Shown here: piece by piece, positions 1 through 9,534 of the stretch | Position numbering within the stretch: the first letter of the stretch is position 1 | Layout of the letters: every line of letters begins with the position of its first letter | Origin: Isoptericola sp. AK164 | GTDB taxonomy: Bacteria > Actinomycetota > Actinomycetes > Actinomycetales > Cellulomonadaceae | Reading direction: 5' to 3' | Assembly: GCF_029643425.1 (NCBI RefSeq) | Contig: NZ_CP119106.1 | Span: forward strand, 124,001-188,000 | Length of the DNA: 64,000 nt | The notes under the pieces: model-generated | The model's database searches: none | The model's input: the letters and a program-made list of their open reading frames with translations, nothing else | What the model was told of the DNA's origin: nothing | Position numbers and translations under genes: made by a program

Positions 1-132
1 GAACAGGGCCGAGCCGACCACGAACCACAGGCCGATGAGGATGTCGTTGACGATGCTGAGGGTCTCGTAGCGCTGGCGCACCACGAGCTCCTCGTGGCCG
101 ATGCGCAGGGTGAGGTCGTCGTCCTGGGGCAC
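1..132 (-). CDS. YrhK-like domain protein, N-terminal fragment (cut by window edge)
   Basis: The minus strand reads from a GTG at 132 into the window edge: about 44 residues beginning VPQDDDLTLRIGHEELVVRQ and running into a hydrophobic stretch (IVNDILIGLWFVVGSALF). The pattern of a short polar beta segment, an RYET motif and a membrane helix is what I know from YrhK-domain proteins, which are small membrane proteins of unknown function. No in-frame stop lies just upstream of the GTG, so the true start could be further to the right. The ORF is too short for automated calling because its 3' part lies outside the window. Family call is from memory of the motif, not a search. Confidence 0.55.
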   Translation of the reverse strand, partial: MPQDDDLTLRIGHEELVVRQRYETLSIVNDILIGLWFVVGSALF

Positions 133-190
133 GGTGCCATGGTGGCCCCGGCGGTCGGCGGTCGCACCCGTGGCACGGCATCATGCGCCC

Positions 191-1438
191 ATGACTGCGC
201 TGACCACCGCCGAGCTGACGGCCGTCTACACCGACCTGCACGCCCACCCCGAGCTCGCCTTCGCCGAGCACCGCACCGCGGGCATCGTCGCGGACCGGCT
301 GCGCCGCGACGGCTTCACGGTGCACACCGGGATCGGCGGCACGGGTGTCGTGGGCGTGCTGGCCAACGGCGACGGCCCGACGGTGCTGCTGCGCGCCGAC
401 ATGGACGGGCTGCCGGTCACCGAGGACACCGGGCTGCCGTACGCCTCGCGCGAGGCCGGCACCATGCACGCCTGCGGCCACGACGTGCACGTCACCTGCC
501 TGCTGGGCGCGGCCACCGAGCTGGCCGGGCGCCGGGCGGAGTGGTCGGGCACGCTGCAGGTGCTGTTCCAGCCCGCCGAGGAGGTCGGGGCCGGCGCCCG
601 GGCGATGCTCGCCGACGGCCTGTACGACCGCGTCGGGACCCCCGACGTCGTGCTCGGCCAGCACGTCATGCCGTTCCCCGTGGGCACGGTGAGCCTCACG
701 CCGGGGCCCGCGATGGCCGCCGCGGACTCGCTGCGCATCACGTTGCACGGCAAGGGCGGGCACGGCTCGTCCCCGGAGGGCACCGTCGACCCGGTGCTGA
801 TGGCCGCCGCGACGGTGCAGCGGCTGCAGGGCATCGTGTCCCGCGAGGTCGGGGCGGGGGAGAAGGCGGTGGTCACCGTCGGGTCGCTGCGGGCGGGGAC
901 CCGGGCGAACATCATCCCCGACCGGGCCGAGCTGCTGGTCAACGTCCGCTCCTTCGACGAGGGCGTGCGCGAGCGGGTGCTCGCGGCGGTCCGCCGGATC
1001 GTCGACGCCGAGGCCGCGGCCTCCGGCGCCCCGCGTGCCCCGGAGTACGAGGAGATCGCCACGTTCCACCTGCTGGTCAACGACCCGGCGGCCTCCGAGC
1101 GCACGGGAGCGGTCCTGGCCTCCGCCCTCGGTGCGCACCGCGAGGCGATCCAGGAGGCCGGCAACGTGCCCACCGTCGTCGCGCTGCCGCCGCTGGCGGG
1201 GTCGGAGGACGTCGGCGACCTGGCCACCGCCGCGGGGGCGCCGCTCGTCTACTGGCACCTGGGCGGGTTCGACCCGGCCCTGTTCGCCGGCTTCGACCCC
1301 GGGGCGGCGACCGGGATGGGATCCCTGCCCGACGGCGTCGCCCCGAACCACTCCCCGCGGTTCGCGCCTGTGGCGGGACCGACGCTCGGGCTCGGCGTCG
1401 CGCTGCTGGTCGCCGCGGCGACCGAGTGGCTGGACTGA
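191..1438 (+). CDS. M20 family amidohydrolase (HipO/AmaA-like peptidase)
   Basis: This 415-residue protein is a soluble zinc amidohydrolase of the M20D group, which cleaves N-acyl amino acids or amide-linked substrates in the cytoplasm. It shows the LLRADMDGLPV strand, the MHACGHDVH metal and catalytic motif near residue 95, a PAEE motif near 130, the lid-domain GKGGHGSSPEGTVDPV segment and a C-terminal NHSPRF motif. The full family length is present. I chose ATG 191 over upstream in-frame starts because residues from MTALTTAEL begin the family alignment and a CATCAT hexamer lies 6 bp before it, compatible with a leaderless transcript. Substrate cannot be assigned; hippurate, N-acetyl or indole-acetyl amino acids are all possible. 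Confidence 0.9.
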   Translation: MTALTTAELTAVYTDLHAHPELAFAEHRTAGIVADRLRRDGFTVHTGIGGTGVVGVLANGDGPTVLLRADMDGLPVTEDTGLPYASREAGTMHACGHDVHVTCLLGAATELAGRRAEWSGTLQVLFQPAEEVGAGARAMLADGLYDRVGTPDVVLGQHVMPFPVGTVSLTPGPAMAAADSLRITLHGKGGHGSSPEGTVDPVLMAAATVQRLQGIVSREVGAGEKAVVTVGSLRAGTRANIIPDRAELLVNVRSFDEGVRERVLAAVRRIVDAEAAASGAPRAPEYEEIATFHLLVNDPAASERTGAVLASALGAHREAIQEAGNVPTVVALPPLAGSEDVGDLATAAGAPLVYWHLGGFDPALFAGFDPGAATGMGSLPDGVAPNHSPRFAPVAGPTLGLGVALLVAAATEWLD

Positions 1439-1456
1439 GCCCGGCCGCCGGAGCCG

Positions 1457-1945
1457 TCAGGCCGCGGCGTCCTCGGTCTCGCCGCGCAGCTCGTCGATCT
1501 GGGTCTGCAGCTGCGCCAGCAGGTCCGCCACCTGGTCGGCGCCGGCGGTGCGGGCCTCCTCGGTGACGTGCTTGACCTCGGCCGAGGCGGCCTCGAGCGC
1601 CACCTGGGCGTCCTGCAGCGCCACCATCGCGCCGTCCTCGGACTCGGCGGCCTGCTCGAGAGCGCCGCGCGCCTCGTCCGTCGCGGCCTGCGCCGAGGCG
1701 ACGGCGTCGGTCACGGACCCCTGCAGCTCGTCGGGGACACCGGTCACCTGCTCCTCGAGCTCGCGCAGGTCACCCTCGATGGCCTCGGCCTGGCCCTGCG
1801 CGTCGTCGATGAACTGCTGTACGTCCGTCGGGGCGGAGCAGGCGCCGAGCATCATCGCCAGGGCGACGAGACTGGCGGCGGCGAACCGGGTGGTGGCCCC
1901 GCGCTGCCTCGTCGGGGCGGTCTGAGTGGTCGGCACTGACGTCAT
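1457..1945 (-). CDS. Coiled-coil lipoprotein
   Basis: A 162-residue predicted lipoprotein. A positively charged N-terminus and a hydrophobic stretch (FAAASLVALAMMLGAC) end in a lipobox with the lipidated cysteine at residue 36. The mature part is almost entirely Glu/Gln/Ala-rich and heptad-like (VQQFIDDAQGQAEAIEGDL and onward), so it should form one long alpha-helical coiled coil on the outer face of the membrane. No enzymatic motif is visible. An upstream start exists at 2017, but the MTSVPTT start gives a normal signal-peptide length. It converges on the M20 gene with only 18 bp between the stops. Function unknown. Confidence 0.75.
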   Translation of the reverse strand: MTSVPTTQTAPTRQRGATTRFAAASLVALAMMLGACSAPTDVQQFIDDAQGQAEAIEGDLRELEEQVTGVPDELQGSVTDAVASAQAATDEARGALEQAAESEDGAMVALQDAQVALEAASAEVKHVTEEARTAGADQVADLLAQLQTQIDELRGETEDAAA

Positions 1946-2034
1946 GGACCGATTCTGCCTGGTCAGCGTCGGGATCCCCAGCCGTTCTGCGGTGCGATTC
2001 GTGGAGATCCTGCGCACAGGTCAGGCGGAGGTCG

Positions 2035-3618
2035 TCACGCCTCGACCACCCGGCAGCGGATCCGTGCCCCCGGCGGGATCTGCCCGAGCAGCCACCGGTG
2101 CGACGCCGCGACCGTGGCGATCACCGGGTAGCCGCCGGTCAGGGGGTGGTCGGGACCGAACAGCACCGGCTGCCCGTCGGGCGGGACCTGGAACGCCCCG
2201 GTCACGGCGGCCTCGCTGGGCAGCTCGGCGTCCCGCGTGGCGGCCGTCCGCGTCAGCGGGCGCTCCCCGTGCAGCCGCAGCCCGATGCGGTCCGACCGGG
2301 GCGTGACCTCCCACTCCTGGCTCGTGAGCAGGGCGAGGGCGTCGGCCGGGAACCAGTCGGCGCGCGGGCCCGGCACGACGGGCAGGGTGACGACCTCGCC
2401 GGGGGCCGGCAGGCGGTCCGGGTCCGGGGCCCCCGGGTCTGCGGTCGCGACGGCGCCGACGTCGTCCGGTGCCGCGCCCAGGACGTCCCCGGTGGCCAGG
2501 GCGGCCGGACCCAGACCGGCGAGGACGTCCGCCGAGCGCGATCCCAGCACCGGCGCCACGTCCAGGCCGCCGCGCACCGCCACGTAGGTGCGCAGGCCCC
2601 GGCGGGGGGATCCCAGCAACAGCTCCTGACCGGCGCCCAGCACGAACGGCCGGCCGAGGGGCGGCATCCGCGGGGGCGCGTCGTCGGACACCACCTCGAG
2701 GTCGGCCGGGGCGCCCGTGACCGCGACGACGACGGTCCGCAGGGCCCGCAGGCGGAGCCCGCCGAGCGTCTCCAGCGCGGCGGCGTCGGTGCGGTTGCCG
2801 ACGGCCCGCTGCGCGGCCCGGGCGCTGCGGGGGTCGGCCGCCCCGGAGGCGGACACGCCCACGTCGACGCTCCCGGGGCGGCCGAGGTCCTGCACCAGGG
2901 TCTGCAGGCCCGGGGACACCACCTCGAGCACCGGGTCGGCGGGCGAGGGGGTCGACGGCGGGGCGGACGCCGCGGGCCGGGCCACCGTGACGAGCTCGCG
3001 GGCCGGCCGGAAGCGGACGGCGTCGCCGGGTGCCCACAGCGCCGGTGCCTCGCGGGCGACGTCCCAGACGACGGCGTCGGTCCGGCCCAGGAGCTGCCAC
3101 CCGCCCGGGCTCTCGCGCGGGTAGACGCCGCTGTAGCCGCCCGCCATCGCGACCGCCCCGACGGGGACCCGCGTGCGCGGCGAGGAGCGGCGCGGGAGCT
3201 CCAGTGCCGGGTCGTCCCCGCTCAGGTAGCCGAACCCCGGGGCGAACCCCATGAACGCCACCCGCCAGGTGGCCGCGGTGTGCCGACGGACGAGCTCGTC
3301 CGCCGACCAGCCGAGCAGCTCGGCCGCGACGGCGAGGTCCTCGCCGTCGTACACCACCGCGATCTCGTGCCGGCGGACCTGCGCGGCCCCCGCGGAGGCG
3401 GGCTCCGCGATGCGGGCCCGCAGCTCCCGGGCGAGCCGGGCGGGGTCGGTGCGTCCCGGGGTGAACGGGACGAGCAGCGTGCGCGCCCCCGGCACCGTGG
3501 GGCCGACGCCGGGCACCGGACGGGCGCGCAGGGACCGGTGCAGCGCCACGGCGGCCTCGGCGGTGTCCAGCGTGACCAGCAGCGCGTCGTCGCCGGCGGG
3601 GCGGACCTGCGACGTCAT
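2035..3618 (-). CDS. pxpBC: 5-oxoprolinase subunits B and C fused (PxpB-PxpC)
   Basis: A 527-residue fusion of the two subunits that, with PxpA, form the bacterial ATP-dependent 5-oxoprolinase, which opens pyroglutamate to glutamate. Residues 1-205 are PxpB (allophanate hydrolase subunit 1 fold: [46 protein letters not shown]). A Pro/Ala linker near 210-225 joins PxpC ([71 protein letters not shown]). PxpB and PxpC are separate genes in many bacteria, and fusions are common in actinobacteria. Its ATG overlaps the pxpA stop by 4 bp, so the two are translationally coupled. No transporter gene accompanies them. Confidence 0.93.
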   Translation of the reverse strand: MTSQVRPAGDDALLVTLDTAEAAVALHRSLRARPVPGVGPTVPGARTLLVPFTPGRTDPARLARELRARIAEPASAGAAQVRRHEIAVVYDGEDLAVAAELLGWSADELVRRHTAATWRVAFMGFAPGFGYLSGDDPALELPRRSSPRTRVPVGAVAMAGGYSGVYPRESPGGWQLLGRTDAVVWDVAREAPALWAPGDAVRFRPARELVTVARPAASAPPSTPSPADPVLEVVSPGLQTLVQDLGRPGSVDVGVSASGAADPRSARAAQRAVGNRTDAAALETLGGLRLRALRTVVVAVTGAPADLEVVSDDAPPRMPPLGRPFVLGAGQELLLGSPRRGLRTYVAVRGGLDVAPVLGSRSADVLAGLGPAALATGDVLGAAPDDVGAVATADPGAPDPDRLPAPGEVVTLPVVPGPRADWFPADALALLTSQEWEVTPRSDRIGLRLHGERPLTRTAATRDAELPSEAAVTGAFQVPPDGQPVLFGPDHPLTGGYPVIATVAASHRWLLGQIPPGARIRCRVVEA

Positions 3619-4403
3619 GGCGTGACGAAGGGCCGCAGGCTCACCCCGGCCCCGGTCAGCACCTCGCGCAGGCGGGCCGCCATCGCGGCGGCGCCGAGCG
3701 TGTCGCCGTGCACGCAGATGGAGTCGGCGACGACCTGCACGTCGGTGCCCTCGATCGAGCGGACGACACCCTCGTGGACGAGCCGCAGCATGCGGGCGGC
3801 GACCTCCTCGGGGTCGTGCAGGACGGCGCCCTCGACGCCGCGGGGCACGAGCCGGCCCTCGGCGGTGTAGGCCCGGTCGGCGAACGCCTCGCTCGCCGTG
3901 ACCAGGCCGGCCGCGCGGGCGGCGTCGAGCGCGACGCTGCCGGGCAGGCCCAGCAGGACGAGCTCGGGATCCACCGTGACGATCGCGGCGGCGACGTCCT
4001 CGGCGACCTGCGGGTCGACGGCCGCCGTGTTGTAGAGGGCGCCGTGCGGTTTCACGTAGCGGACCGAGGTGCCGGCGGTGCGGGCGATCTCGCGGATCGC
4101 GCCGAGCTGGTAGACGAGGTCCGCGCGCAGCTCGTCGCTGGGGACGGCGAGGTCCCGGCGCCCGAACCCCTCGCGGTCGTTGTAGGCGACGTGCGCGCCC
4201 ACGGACACCCCGCGCCGGACGGCGGCGTGCACCGTGCGGTGGATCGTCGCCGGGTCGCCGGCGTGGAAGGCGCAGGCGACGTTCGCGCTCGAGACGATCT
4301 CGAGCATGCGGGCGTCGCCGGCGTGCTCCGCGGGGTCGGTGCCCTCGCCGAGGTCGCTGTTCAGGTCGATGCTCCGCGGGGCGGTCGCGTCGGACGTCCT
4401 CAT
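3615..4403 (-). CDS. pxpA: 5-oxoprolinase subunit PxpA (LamB/YcsF family)
   Basis: A 262-residue LamB/YcsF-family protein, subunit A of the 5-oxoprolinase complex. Signature segments are [10 protein letters not shown] at the N-terminus, [14 protein letters not shown] near residue 45, [26 protein letters not shown] near 115 and the C-terminal SICVHGDT motif. Length is typical for the family. ATG 4403 was preferred to an upstream GTG-rich extension because the conserved strand starts 10 residues later and because CACACT lies 6 bp upstream, a possible -10 for a leaderless mRNA. It is the first gene of the pxpA-pxpBC pair, and its promoter shares the 182-bp gap with the divergent M15 peptidase gene. 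Confidence 0.93.
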   Translation of the reverse strand: MRTSDATAPRSIDLNSDLGEGTDPAEHAGDARMLEIVSSANVACAFHAGDPATIHRTVHAAVRRGVSVGAHVAYNDREGFGRRDLAVPSDELRADLVYQLGAIREIARTAGTSVRYVKPHGALYNTAAVDPQVAEDVAAAIVTVDPELVLLGLPGSVALDAARAAGLVTASEAFADRAYTAEGRLVPRGVEGAVLHDPEEVAARMLRLVHEGVVRSIEGTDVQVVADSICVHGDTLGAAAMAARLREVLTGAGVSLRPFVTP

Positions 4404-4585
4404 ATCGCCAGTGTGCCCCGTCCGGCGCGAGGACAGACTTCGCCCGCTCCCCGGGCGCGACCGGGTGGCGTACGTCACAGCCGTCCACAAGAGTGGGTGG
4501 TGGAATGTGACAGCGGCCACGTATCCTCGAGATCCTGTGCGAGGATGCGACCAGCCAGAACGGGCGGCGGGCGAGAAGGGTAGAC

Positions 4586-7039
4586 GTGGCGGACGAGGGC
4601 GAATCGACGGAGATCGACGGCGGGCACGCGGTGCGGGCGGAAGCGCCCCGCGACGCCCGCGCCGTCGCCTCGCGTCGAGGTGCCCCGCGCCGGGGCTGGC
4701 GTGTCGTCGGCGCCGGTGCCGGCGCCCTCGTCCTCGCAGCCGGTTTCATGGTCGGCTCCGTGGCGAGCACGCCCTGGAACGACTTCTCCCAGCACCCCAC
4801 CTTTACCGCGCCGGTCGAGACGGAACCGCTCGAGCTCGGCGTGGTCGGCGGTGCCTCTCCGACGGGTCCGACGTCGATCGACCAGCTCCTCGGCGTGATC
4901 GAGGACGCCGAGCTCGCCGCTCTCGAGAGCGGCCGTGAGCTCGGCCCCGAGGTGCAGCAGGCGGCCGCCGAGCTGGGGGCCCTCCTGACCACCTACGTCG
5001 CCCAGCAGCAGGCCGACCACGTCCCGGGTCTCGGCGACCTGGACCTGCCGCAGGCTCCCGACCCGGCGACCCCCGCGGTACCGGACGAGATCCCGCCGGC
5101 CGGACCGCCGTCGTCGGACGACCAGCACCTCGACCCGCCGGAGAGCACGCCCGGAGACCCGCTGCGCCCGCCGGCCGAGGCCATGCCGACGCCGTCCCCG
5201 TCACCCTCGCACGCACCGGCACCCTCAGCATCTGCGGCCCCGTCGGCGGAGCCGTCCGTCGCCCCGGAGCCGTCGGCCGCGCCCGACGACGACGCTGACG
5301 TGCTGCAGGCCGGCGGCCCGCGCGGACCGGTCGACGACGCACCCGCCGAGGTGGACGACCTGGCCCCGCTGCCGCAGGAGGTCGGGACGTTCCAGGGCGC
5401 CGGGCTGCAGCTGCCCACCTGGGAGGGTCTCGTCGGGGGCGACGGCACGTTCCAGGTCGGCAACGGGTTCGACCAGGACGTCGCCACCGACGACGAGACG
5501 ACGTCCGACGCCGGGCTGGAGCTCGCGCACGCCGAGGACGGCGAGGAGCACGACCACGCGCACGGCGACGAGCGCATCACCTTCGACGACATCGTCGTGG
5601 CGGCGACCCACCTGGCCTCGCTGCTGAACCCCGCCACCGCCTCCGTCGTCGTCGACGTCCGACCCGCGGTCACCCAGCTGCCCGACGGCAGCTTCGTCTC
5701 CGACGACGGCGTGGCCGTGGCCTCGAACGGCCTGCCGCTGGCGAGCGGTGCCGCCGGCAGCGGCTCGCTGTCCGCGACCCTGCAGGCGGTCGTGGGCCAG
5801 CACGCCTCCTCGACCGCCGGCTACAGCAACGGACGGATCCCGACCTCGGTGCTGTGCAGCATCACCACGGCCCCCGGGCACATGCTCCGGTGCGACGCCG
5901 CGGCCCAGTTCGCCGCGCTCAACGCGGAGTACCGGGACCGCTTCGGCGTGGACATCCCGCTCACCGACTCCTACCGGTCGTACGACGCGCAGGTCGCGGT
6001 CCGCGCCGCGAAGCCGCACCTGGCGGCCGTGCCCGGCACGTCGAACCACGGCTGGGGCCTGGCCCTGGACCTGAGCACGCCGATCTCCGGCGGGCACTCC
6101 GCCGAGTACGTCTGGCTGCGGGTGCACGCCCCGGACTTCGGGTGGGACAACCCCGTCTGGGCCCGTCCGAACGGCAGCAAGCCCGAGCCGTGGCACTGGG
6201 AGTTCTTCGCCGCGGGCCCGGTCCCCGACCGCGCCACGTCGCACGCCGACGTCACCACCGCCGGCGGGTCCGGATCGTCCGGCGGCTCGTCGACCGGGTC
6301 CGGCTCGTCGAAGGGTTCCGGTGCGAAGGCCCCGAGCGGGAAGGGCGACGGCGGCGCGAAGGGAACCTCGCAGGGCGACACGACGGGCAAGGGCTCGAAG
6401 GGCGACAAGGCCGACGGTGAGAAGCCGAAGCCGAAGCCGACTCCGAAGCCGTCCACGAGCCCGAGCCCGAAGCCCTCGGCGAGCCCGTCGCCGTCGCCGA
6501 AGCCGTCGGCCGAGCCGGAGCCGTCCACGAGCCCGAGCCCGAAGCCCTCGGCGAGCCCGTCGCCGTCGCCGAAGCCGTCGGCCGAGCCGGAGCCGTCCAC
6601 GAGCCCGAGCCCGGAGCCCTCGGCCAGTCCGTCCCCGGGGACGGACTCCTCGCCGGAGCCGTCCTCGGAGCCGTCGCCGACGGCGGGGGCCGGTGACGAG
6701 GGCAGCACCGAGCTGTCGGACCCGGAGTCGTCGAGCACGGAGACCTCGGGCACCGAGTCGTCGAGCTCGACCACGTCGAGCACCGAGTCGTCGAGCACCG
6801 AGTCGAGCACGGCGACCTCGAGCACGGAGTCCTCGACCTCGGGTGAGGACGCGACGGCGCCGACCGGCGACAGCGAGGTGGCGCAGCGCGAGGACGAGAT
6901 GCTCGGCTCGCGGACCGACGGCAGCGGTGACGAGGGCGACGCGCTTCCCTCCGGGGACGGCGACGACTCGTCCGGCGACGGGTCCGTGGACAGCACCGAC
7001 GACGGTGCCGTGGCGTACGGGGCCGACGGGACCGAGTGA
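4586..7039 (+). CDS. Membrane-anchored M15 (VanY-like) peptidase with Pro/Ser-rich tail
   Basis: An 817-residue surface protein. A cytoplasmic N-terminus of about 35 residues is followed by one membrane anchor ([18 protein letters not shown]), an acidic and proline-rich spacer to about residue 410, and an M15 D-Ala-D-Ala carboxypeptidase domain at about 415-545. Zinc and catalytic residues are visible: [10 protein letters not shown] gives H488 and D495, and EPWHWEF gives H537. It should trim peptidoglycan stem peptides outside the membrane. The last 270 residues are Lys/Gly/Ser-rich, then a [10 protein letters not shown] module duplicated exactly, then a Ser/Thr/Glu-rich tail; there is no LPXTG anchor. 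The GTG start has a GAGAAGGG ribosome site 5 bp upstream. The following gene overlaps it by 4 bp. Confidence 0.85.
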   Translation: MADEGESTEIDGGHAVRAEAPRDARAVASRRGAPRRGWRVVGAGAGALVLAAGFMVGSVASTPWNDFSQHPTFTAPVETEPLELGVVGGASPTGPTSIDQLLGVIEDAELAALESGRELGPEVQQAAAELGALLTTYVAQQQADHVPGLGDLDLPQAPDPATPAVPDEIPPAGPPSSDDQHLDPPESTPGDPLRPPAEAMPTPSPSPSHAPAPSASAAPSAEPSVAPEPSAAPDDDADVLQAGGPRGPVDDAPAEVDDLAPLPQEVGTFQGAGLQLPTWEGLVGGDGTFQVGNGFDQDVATDDETTSDAGLELAHAEDGEEHDHAHGDERITFDDIVVAATHLASLLNPATASVVVDVRPAVTQLPDGSFVSDDGVAVASNGLPLASGAAGSGSLSATLQAVVGQHASSTAGYSNGRIPTSVLCSITTAPGHMLRCDAAAQFAALNAEYRDRFGVDIPLTDSYRSYDAQVAVRAAKPHLAAVPGTSNHGWGLALDLSTPISGGHSAEYVWLRVHAPDFGWDNPVWARPNGSKPEPWHWEFFAAGPVPDRATSHADVTTAGGSGSSGGSSTGSGSSKGSGAKAPSGKGDGGAKGTSQGDTTGKGSKGDKADGEKPKPKPTPKPSTSPSPKPSASPSPSPKPSAEPEPSTSPSPKPSASPSPSPKPSAEPEPSTSPSPEPSASPSPGTDSSPEPSSEPSPTAGAGDEGSTELSDPESSSTETSGTESSSSTTSSTESSSTESSTATSSTESSTSGEDATAPTGDSEVAQREDEMLGSRTDGSGDEGDALPSGDGDDSSGDGSVDSTDDGAVAYGADGTE
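6451..6594 (+). repeat. Perfect 72-bp tandem duplication inside the M15 peptidase gene
   Basis: Two copies of a 72-bp unit (6451-6522 and 6523-6594) are identical as read by eye, and a partial third copy starts at 6595. Each encodes 24 residues of the [20 protein letters not shown] type. Because 72 is a multiple of three, copy-number change would lengthen or shorten the wall-spanning tail without breaking the frame. Confidence 0.9.
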
Positions 7040-7374
7040 GCCGGATGGGCCATGCCGACGACCCGCGGCGGTTCCTCGTCGACGGACGCCTCGACCGCAG
7101 CCCGCGCCGGTGGCGCGACAAGGTGGCGGTGACCCGGTACCTGGCGACCGTGGCGATGCCGCGGCTGCTCGAGCCGATCTCCGAGCGGGACCTGACCGAT
7201 CGCCTCGCCGAGCTGGCGCGCGACCCGGTCGCGCTGCGCCGTGCCATGGTCGACCTGGGGCTCGTGAGCCGGACCCGGGACGGTGCCGAGTACTGGCGCA
7301 CGGAGCGGACCGAGCACGACCCGGAACCCGACGCGGTGGAGATCGCCGACCGCGCGCTCGGCGAGTCCCCGTGA
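7036..7374 (+). CDS. DUF2087 domain protein
   Basis: A 112-residue basic protein of the DUF2087 family, recognised by the pattern FLVDGRLDRSPRRWRDKVAVTRYLA and a following winged-helix-like helical part (ISERDLTDRLAELARDPVALRRAMVDLGLVSR). DUF2087 domains often stand alone or are fused to regulators, and the fold suggests nucleic-acid binding; the function is not established. The GTG start overlaps the stop of the M15 peptidase gene (GTGA), and its own stop overlaps the start of the YbaK gene in the same way, so the three genes form one translationally coupled operon. A second start at ATG 7045 is possible. Confidence 0.75.
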   Translation: MSRMGHADDPRRFLVDGRLDRSPRRWRDKVAVTRYLATVAMPRLLEPISERDLTDRLAELARDPVALRRAMVDLGLVSRTRDGAEYWRTERTEHDPEPDAVEIADRALGESP

Positions 7375-7868
7375 CCGGGGGCGAGCCGGAGCCGGAACGC
7401 CGCGCGCGGGAAGCCCTCGAGGCGTCCGGCGCGGAGTTCGTCATCACGCGCCACGGACGCGTGGGTTCCCTGGCCGAGGCGGCGGCCGCGCGCGGCGTCG
7501 CACCGGACCGCCTGCTCAAGACGATCGTGGTGCGCCGGGCCGCCGACGACTACCTCTTCGTCCTCGTCCCCGGGGGCCGGACGATCTCCTGGCCGCGGCT
7601 GCGGGCGCTGCTGGGGGTGAACCGGCTCTCCCTGCCGGACGCCGAGGTGGCCCGCGAGGTGACGGGCTACGAACGCGGCACGATCACGCCGTTCGGGTCG
7701 TGGCACCGCTGGCCGGTCGTGGCCGATGCGAGCATCCCGGCAGGGGGTACCGTGTCTGTCGGGGCCGGCGGTCACGGTGTCGGGGCGACGCTGGACGCGG
7801 ATGTCCTGCTACGGGTGCTCGACGCACGGGTGGCGGACGTGACCGACCCCGAGGCATCACCCGCGTGA
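7371..7868 (+). CDS. YbaK/EbsC-type aminoacyl-tRNA deacylase
   Basis: A 165-residue YbaK/ProX-family protein that should hydrolyse mischarged aminoacyl-tRNA (for example Cys- or Ala-tRNA(Pro)) in the cytoplasm. Seen in the sequence: EFVITRHGRVGSLAEAAAARG, the catalytic-lysine strand LLKTIVVRRA near residue 50, the LVPGGRTISWPRLRALLG segment, and the GTITPFGSWHRWPVVAD motif near 110. The family's usual length is present. Start GTG 7371 overlaps the DUF2087 stop by 4 bp. Its stop is itself overlapped by a GTGA that opens an 18-codon frame. The exact mischarged substrate cannot be read from sequence. Confidence 0.85.
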   Translation: MTGGEPEPERRAREALEASGAEFVITRHGRVGSLAEAAAARGVAPDRLLKTIVVRRAADDYLFVLVPGGRTISWPRLRALLGVNRLSLPDAEVAREVTGYERGTITPFGSWHRWPVVADASIPAGGTVSVGAGGHGVGATLDADVLLRVLDARVADVTDPEASPA

Positions 7869-7921
7869 ACTTCTTCCACTTCCTGACCGTGTTCCACTGG
7901 ACGCATCGGCGCGGGGGGTGA
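7865..7921 (+). CDS. Possible translationally coupled 18-residue aromatic peptide
   Basis: A GTG overlapping the YbaK stop (GTGA, the same junction as the two genes before) opens an 18-codon frame, MNFFHFLTVFHWTHRRGG. Its first 12 codons all end in G or C, as in neighbouring coding genes. The peptide has an aromatic, membrane-prone front and a basic tail. No known family is recognised. This may be chance, since short open frames are easy to find; the coupling geometry is the main reason to list it. Confidence 0.25.
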   Translation: MNFFHFLTVFHWTHRRGG

Positions 7922-8000
7922 ACACTCGATCCGTGGTCCGGGCGGTGGGGGCACCCCGGTCACGTGGCCACCGTTGGCACGACAGGAGTACGACACCCCG

Positions 8001-8372
8001 ATGGATATCGACAGCGCGACGGATCTGGACCCTGACGCAGGGTCCGGTATCTCCTGCCAGCACGATGAGAACGGGACCCTGCTGACGCTGTGGGGCGAGG
8101 TCGACGCTGCCCTGCGCGAGTCGGCCAGCGACGCCATGGCCTCGGTGGCGGCCCGGCCCGGGGCGGCCCCGATCGTGCTCGACGCCCGCGACGTGAGCTT
8201 CATCGACTCCTCGGGCGTCGCCTTCGTCCTGCAGATCTACATGTTCGGCCAGGAGATGGGTGCTCCGGTCCAGCTCCTCGCACCGTCGGAGGCCGTGACC
8301 GAGGTGCTCGAGATGGTCGGGATGGCGGGGCGGATCCCCGTGATCCCCGAGGAGCAGCCCGCCGGCACCTGA
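8001..8372 (+). CDS. STAS-domain anti-sigma factor antagonist
   Basis: A 123-residue single STAS domain, like SpoIIAA/RsbV antagonists, which bind an anti-sigma kinase and release a sigma factor when unphosphorylated. The phosphoacceptor loop is intact (DVSFIDSSGVAFVLQ, D69-S70-S71-G72), and the LLAPSEAVTEVLEMVGM helix that closes the fold follows. ATG 8001 has AGGAG about 12 bp upstream; an in-frame TTG at 7974 would add nine residues. No kinase or sigma factor is adjacent, so its partner must be encoded elsewhere. The 80-bp gap upstream holds no recognised element. Confidence 0.85.
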   Translation: MDIDSATDLDPDAGSGISCQHDENGTLLTLWGEVDAALRESASDAMASVAARPGAAPIVLDARDVSFIDSSGVAFVLQIYMFGQEMGAPVQLLAPSEAVTEVLEMVGMAGRIPVIPEEQPAGT

Positions 8373-8387
8373 CGCGCGGCCGGCGGT

Positions 8388-9410
8388 TCACGGCGACGGG
8401 GCCGCCCGCGATGCACGCGACGTCCCCCGCTCGACCAGGTGCACCGGGCTGACGAGATGCTGGGGCGCGCTGTCCCGGTCGGCGATCCGACGGTCGAGCG
8501 CTGCCACCGCGTTCTCGACGATCCAGGCGTTGCTGGGGTCGATCGTCGTCAGGCCCGGCATCGTGAACTCCCCGAGCGCGAGGTTGTCGAAGCCGACGAC
8601 CTGGACGTCGTCCGGGACGCGGAGGCCCGCGTCGTGGATGCCGGCCAGCACGCCCATCGCGACCTGGTCCGTGATGGCGAAGAACGCGTCGATCGACGGG
8701 TCGCGGGCGAGGAGCGCCCGCACCGCGATCCGGGCGCTCGACATCTCGAAGCGGTCGAGGGGGAGGACCGCGGCGTCGTCCACGGGTACGCCCCGCTCCT
8801 GCTGCGCGAGCTCCCAGCCCCGCGTCCTGAGCGTGACCATCGAGGCGTGGCCCTCGTCGCCGCCGCCGACCATGACGATCCGTCGTGCGCCGCGGTCGAG
8901 CAGGTGCTCCGTCGCCAGCCGGGCGCCCGTGATGTTGTCGATGTGGATCTGGTCGAAGCGCGGCGGCATGTGCTGCTCGCCCAGGAGCACCACCGGGAAC
9001 GACGGGCGGATCCGGTCGATGTCGTCGTAGCCCAGGCCGACGACGCTGAGGATGACGCCGTCGTAGGTCTGCAGGCGCGCGAGCGAGAGCGCGGCGAGCT
9101 CGCCCTCCTTGCTCGCGTCGCTCTGCTCGACGGCGAGGTGGCGTCCTGTGGACGCGAGCGCCGACGACAGCCGCGCGGCGAGATCGCCGAAGTACGGGTG
9201 GTCGAACCGCGGGACGACGAGCCCGATCGCCCCCGTGCGTCCTGAGCGCAGCCGCCGCGCGCTGAGGTTGATCTCGTAGCCCAGCTCGTCGACCACCTCC
9301 AGCACGCGCAGACGCGTCTCGGCTCCCACCCGCGGCTTGCCGTTCAGCACGTTCGAGACGGTCATGACGGAGACGCCGGCGGCACGGGCGACGTCGCTCA
9401 TCGTGGGCAT
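8388..9410 (-). CDS. LacI-family repressor of the arabinoside locus
   Basis: A 340-residue LacI/GalR regulator: N-terminal helix-turn-helix and hinge (MSDVARAAGVSVMTVSNVLN, residues 4-23, then LSARRLRSGRTG), and a periplasmic-binding-protein-like effector domain with IGLVVPRFDHPYF and VVGFDNLALGEFTMPGLTTI. It should bind a sugar, probably arabinose or an arabino-oligosaccharide, and repress the divergent transporter/GH51 operon; that effector is inferred from neighbours only. The 124-bp divergent gap carries an imperfect palindrome of the expected LacI type at 9473-9494. Full length, no odd features. Confidence 0.9.
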   Translation of the reverse strand: MPTMSDVARAAGVSVMTVSNVLNGKPRVGAETRLRVLEVVDELGYEINLSARRLRSGRTGAIGLVVPRFDHPYFGDLAARLSSALASTGRHLAVEQSDASKEGELAALSLARLQTYDGVILSVVGLGYDDIDRIRPSFPVVLLGEQHMPPRFDQIHIDNITGARLATEHLLDRGARRIVMVGGGDEGHASMVTLRTRGWELAQQERGVPVDDAAVLPLDRFEMSSARIAVRALLARDPSIDAFFAITDQVAMGVLAGIHDAGLRVPDDVQVVGFDNLALGEFTMPGLTTIDPSNAWIVENAVAALDRRIADRDSAPQHLVSPVHLVERGTSRASRAAPSP

Positions 9411-9472
9411 GGCTCCCCTTCTCCAGCGGGTGTTGGCGCCTTGGGCGCTGTGGGGTTACAGTGTCTCATCAC

Positions 9473-9494
9473 TGGGGTATAACGATAAACCTCA
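9473..9494. promoter_or_regulatory. Candidate LacI-family operator
   Basis: The core GGTATAACGATAAACC (9476-9491) matches its own reverse complement at 12 of 16 positions, with the central CG typical of LacI-family sites. An outer T-A and G-C pair extend it to 9473-9494. It lies between the divergent repressor gene and the binding-protein gene, 41 bp before the latter's start, where it would block transcription. Confidence 0.6.
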
Positions 9495-9534
9495 GCCGTT
9501 CAGGGCACAGCCGCCCGATCGAAGGAGTTCGAAG

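Noticed and set aside
5225-7519. A 764-residue antisense frame opposite the M15 peptidase
   Set aside because: Composition is Arg/Gly/Ala low complexity from the complement of Pro/Ser codons; no motif and no start signal.
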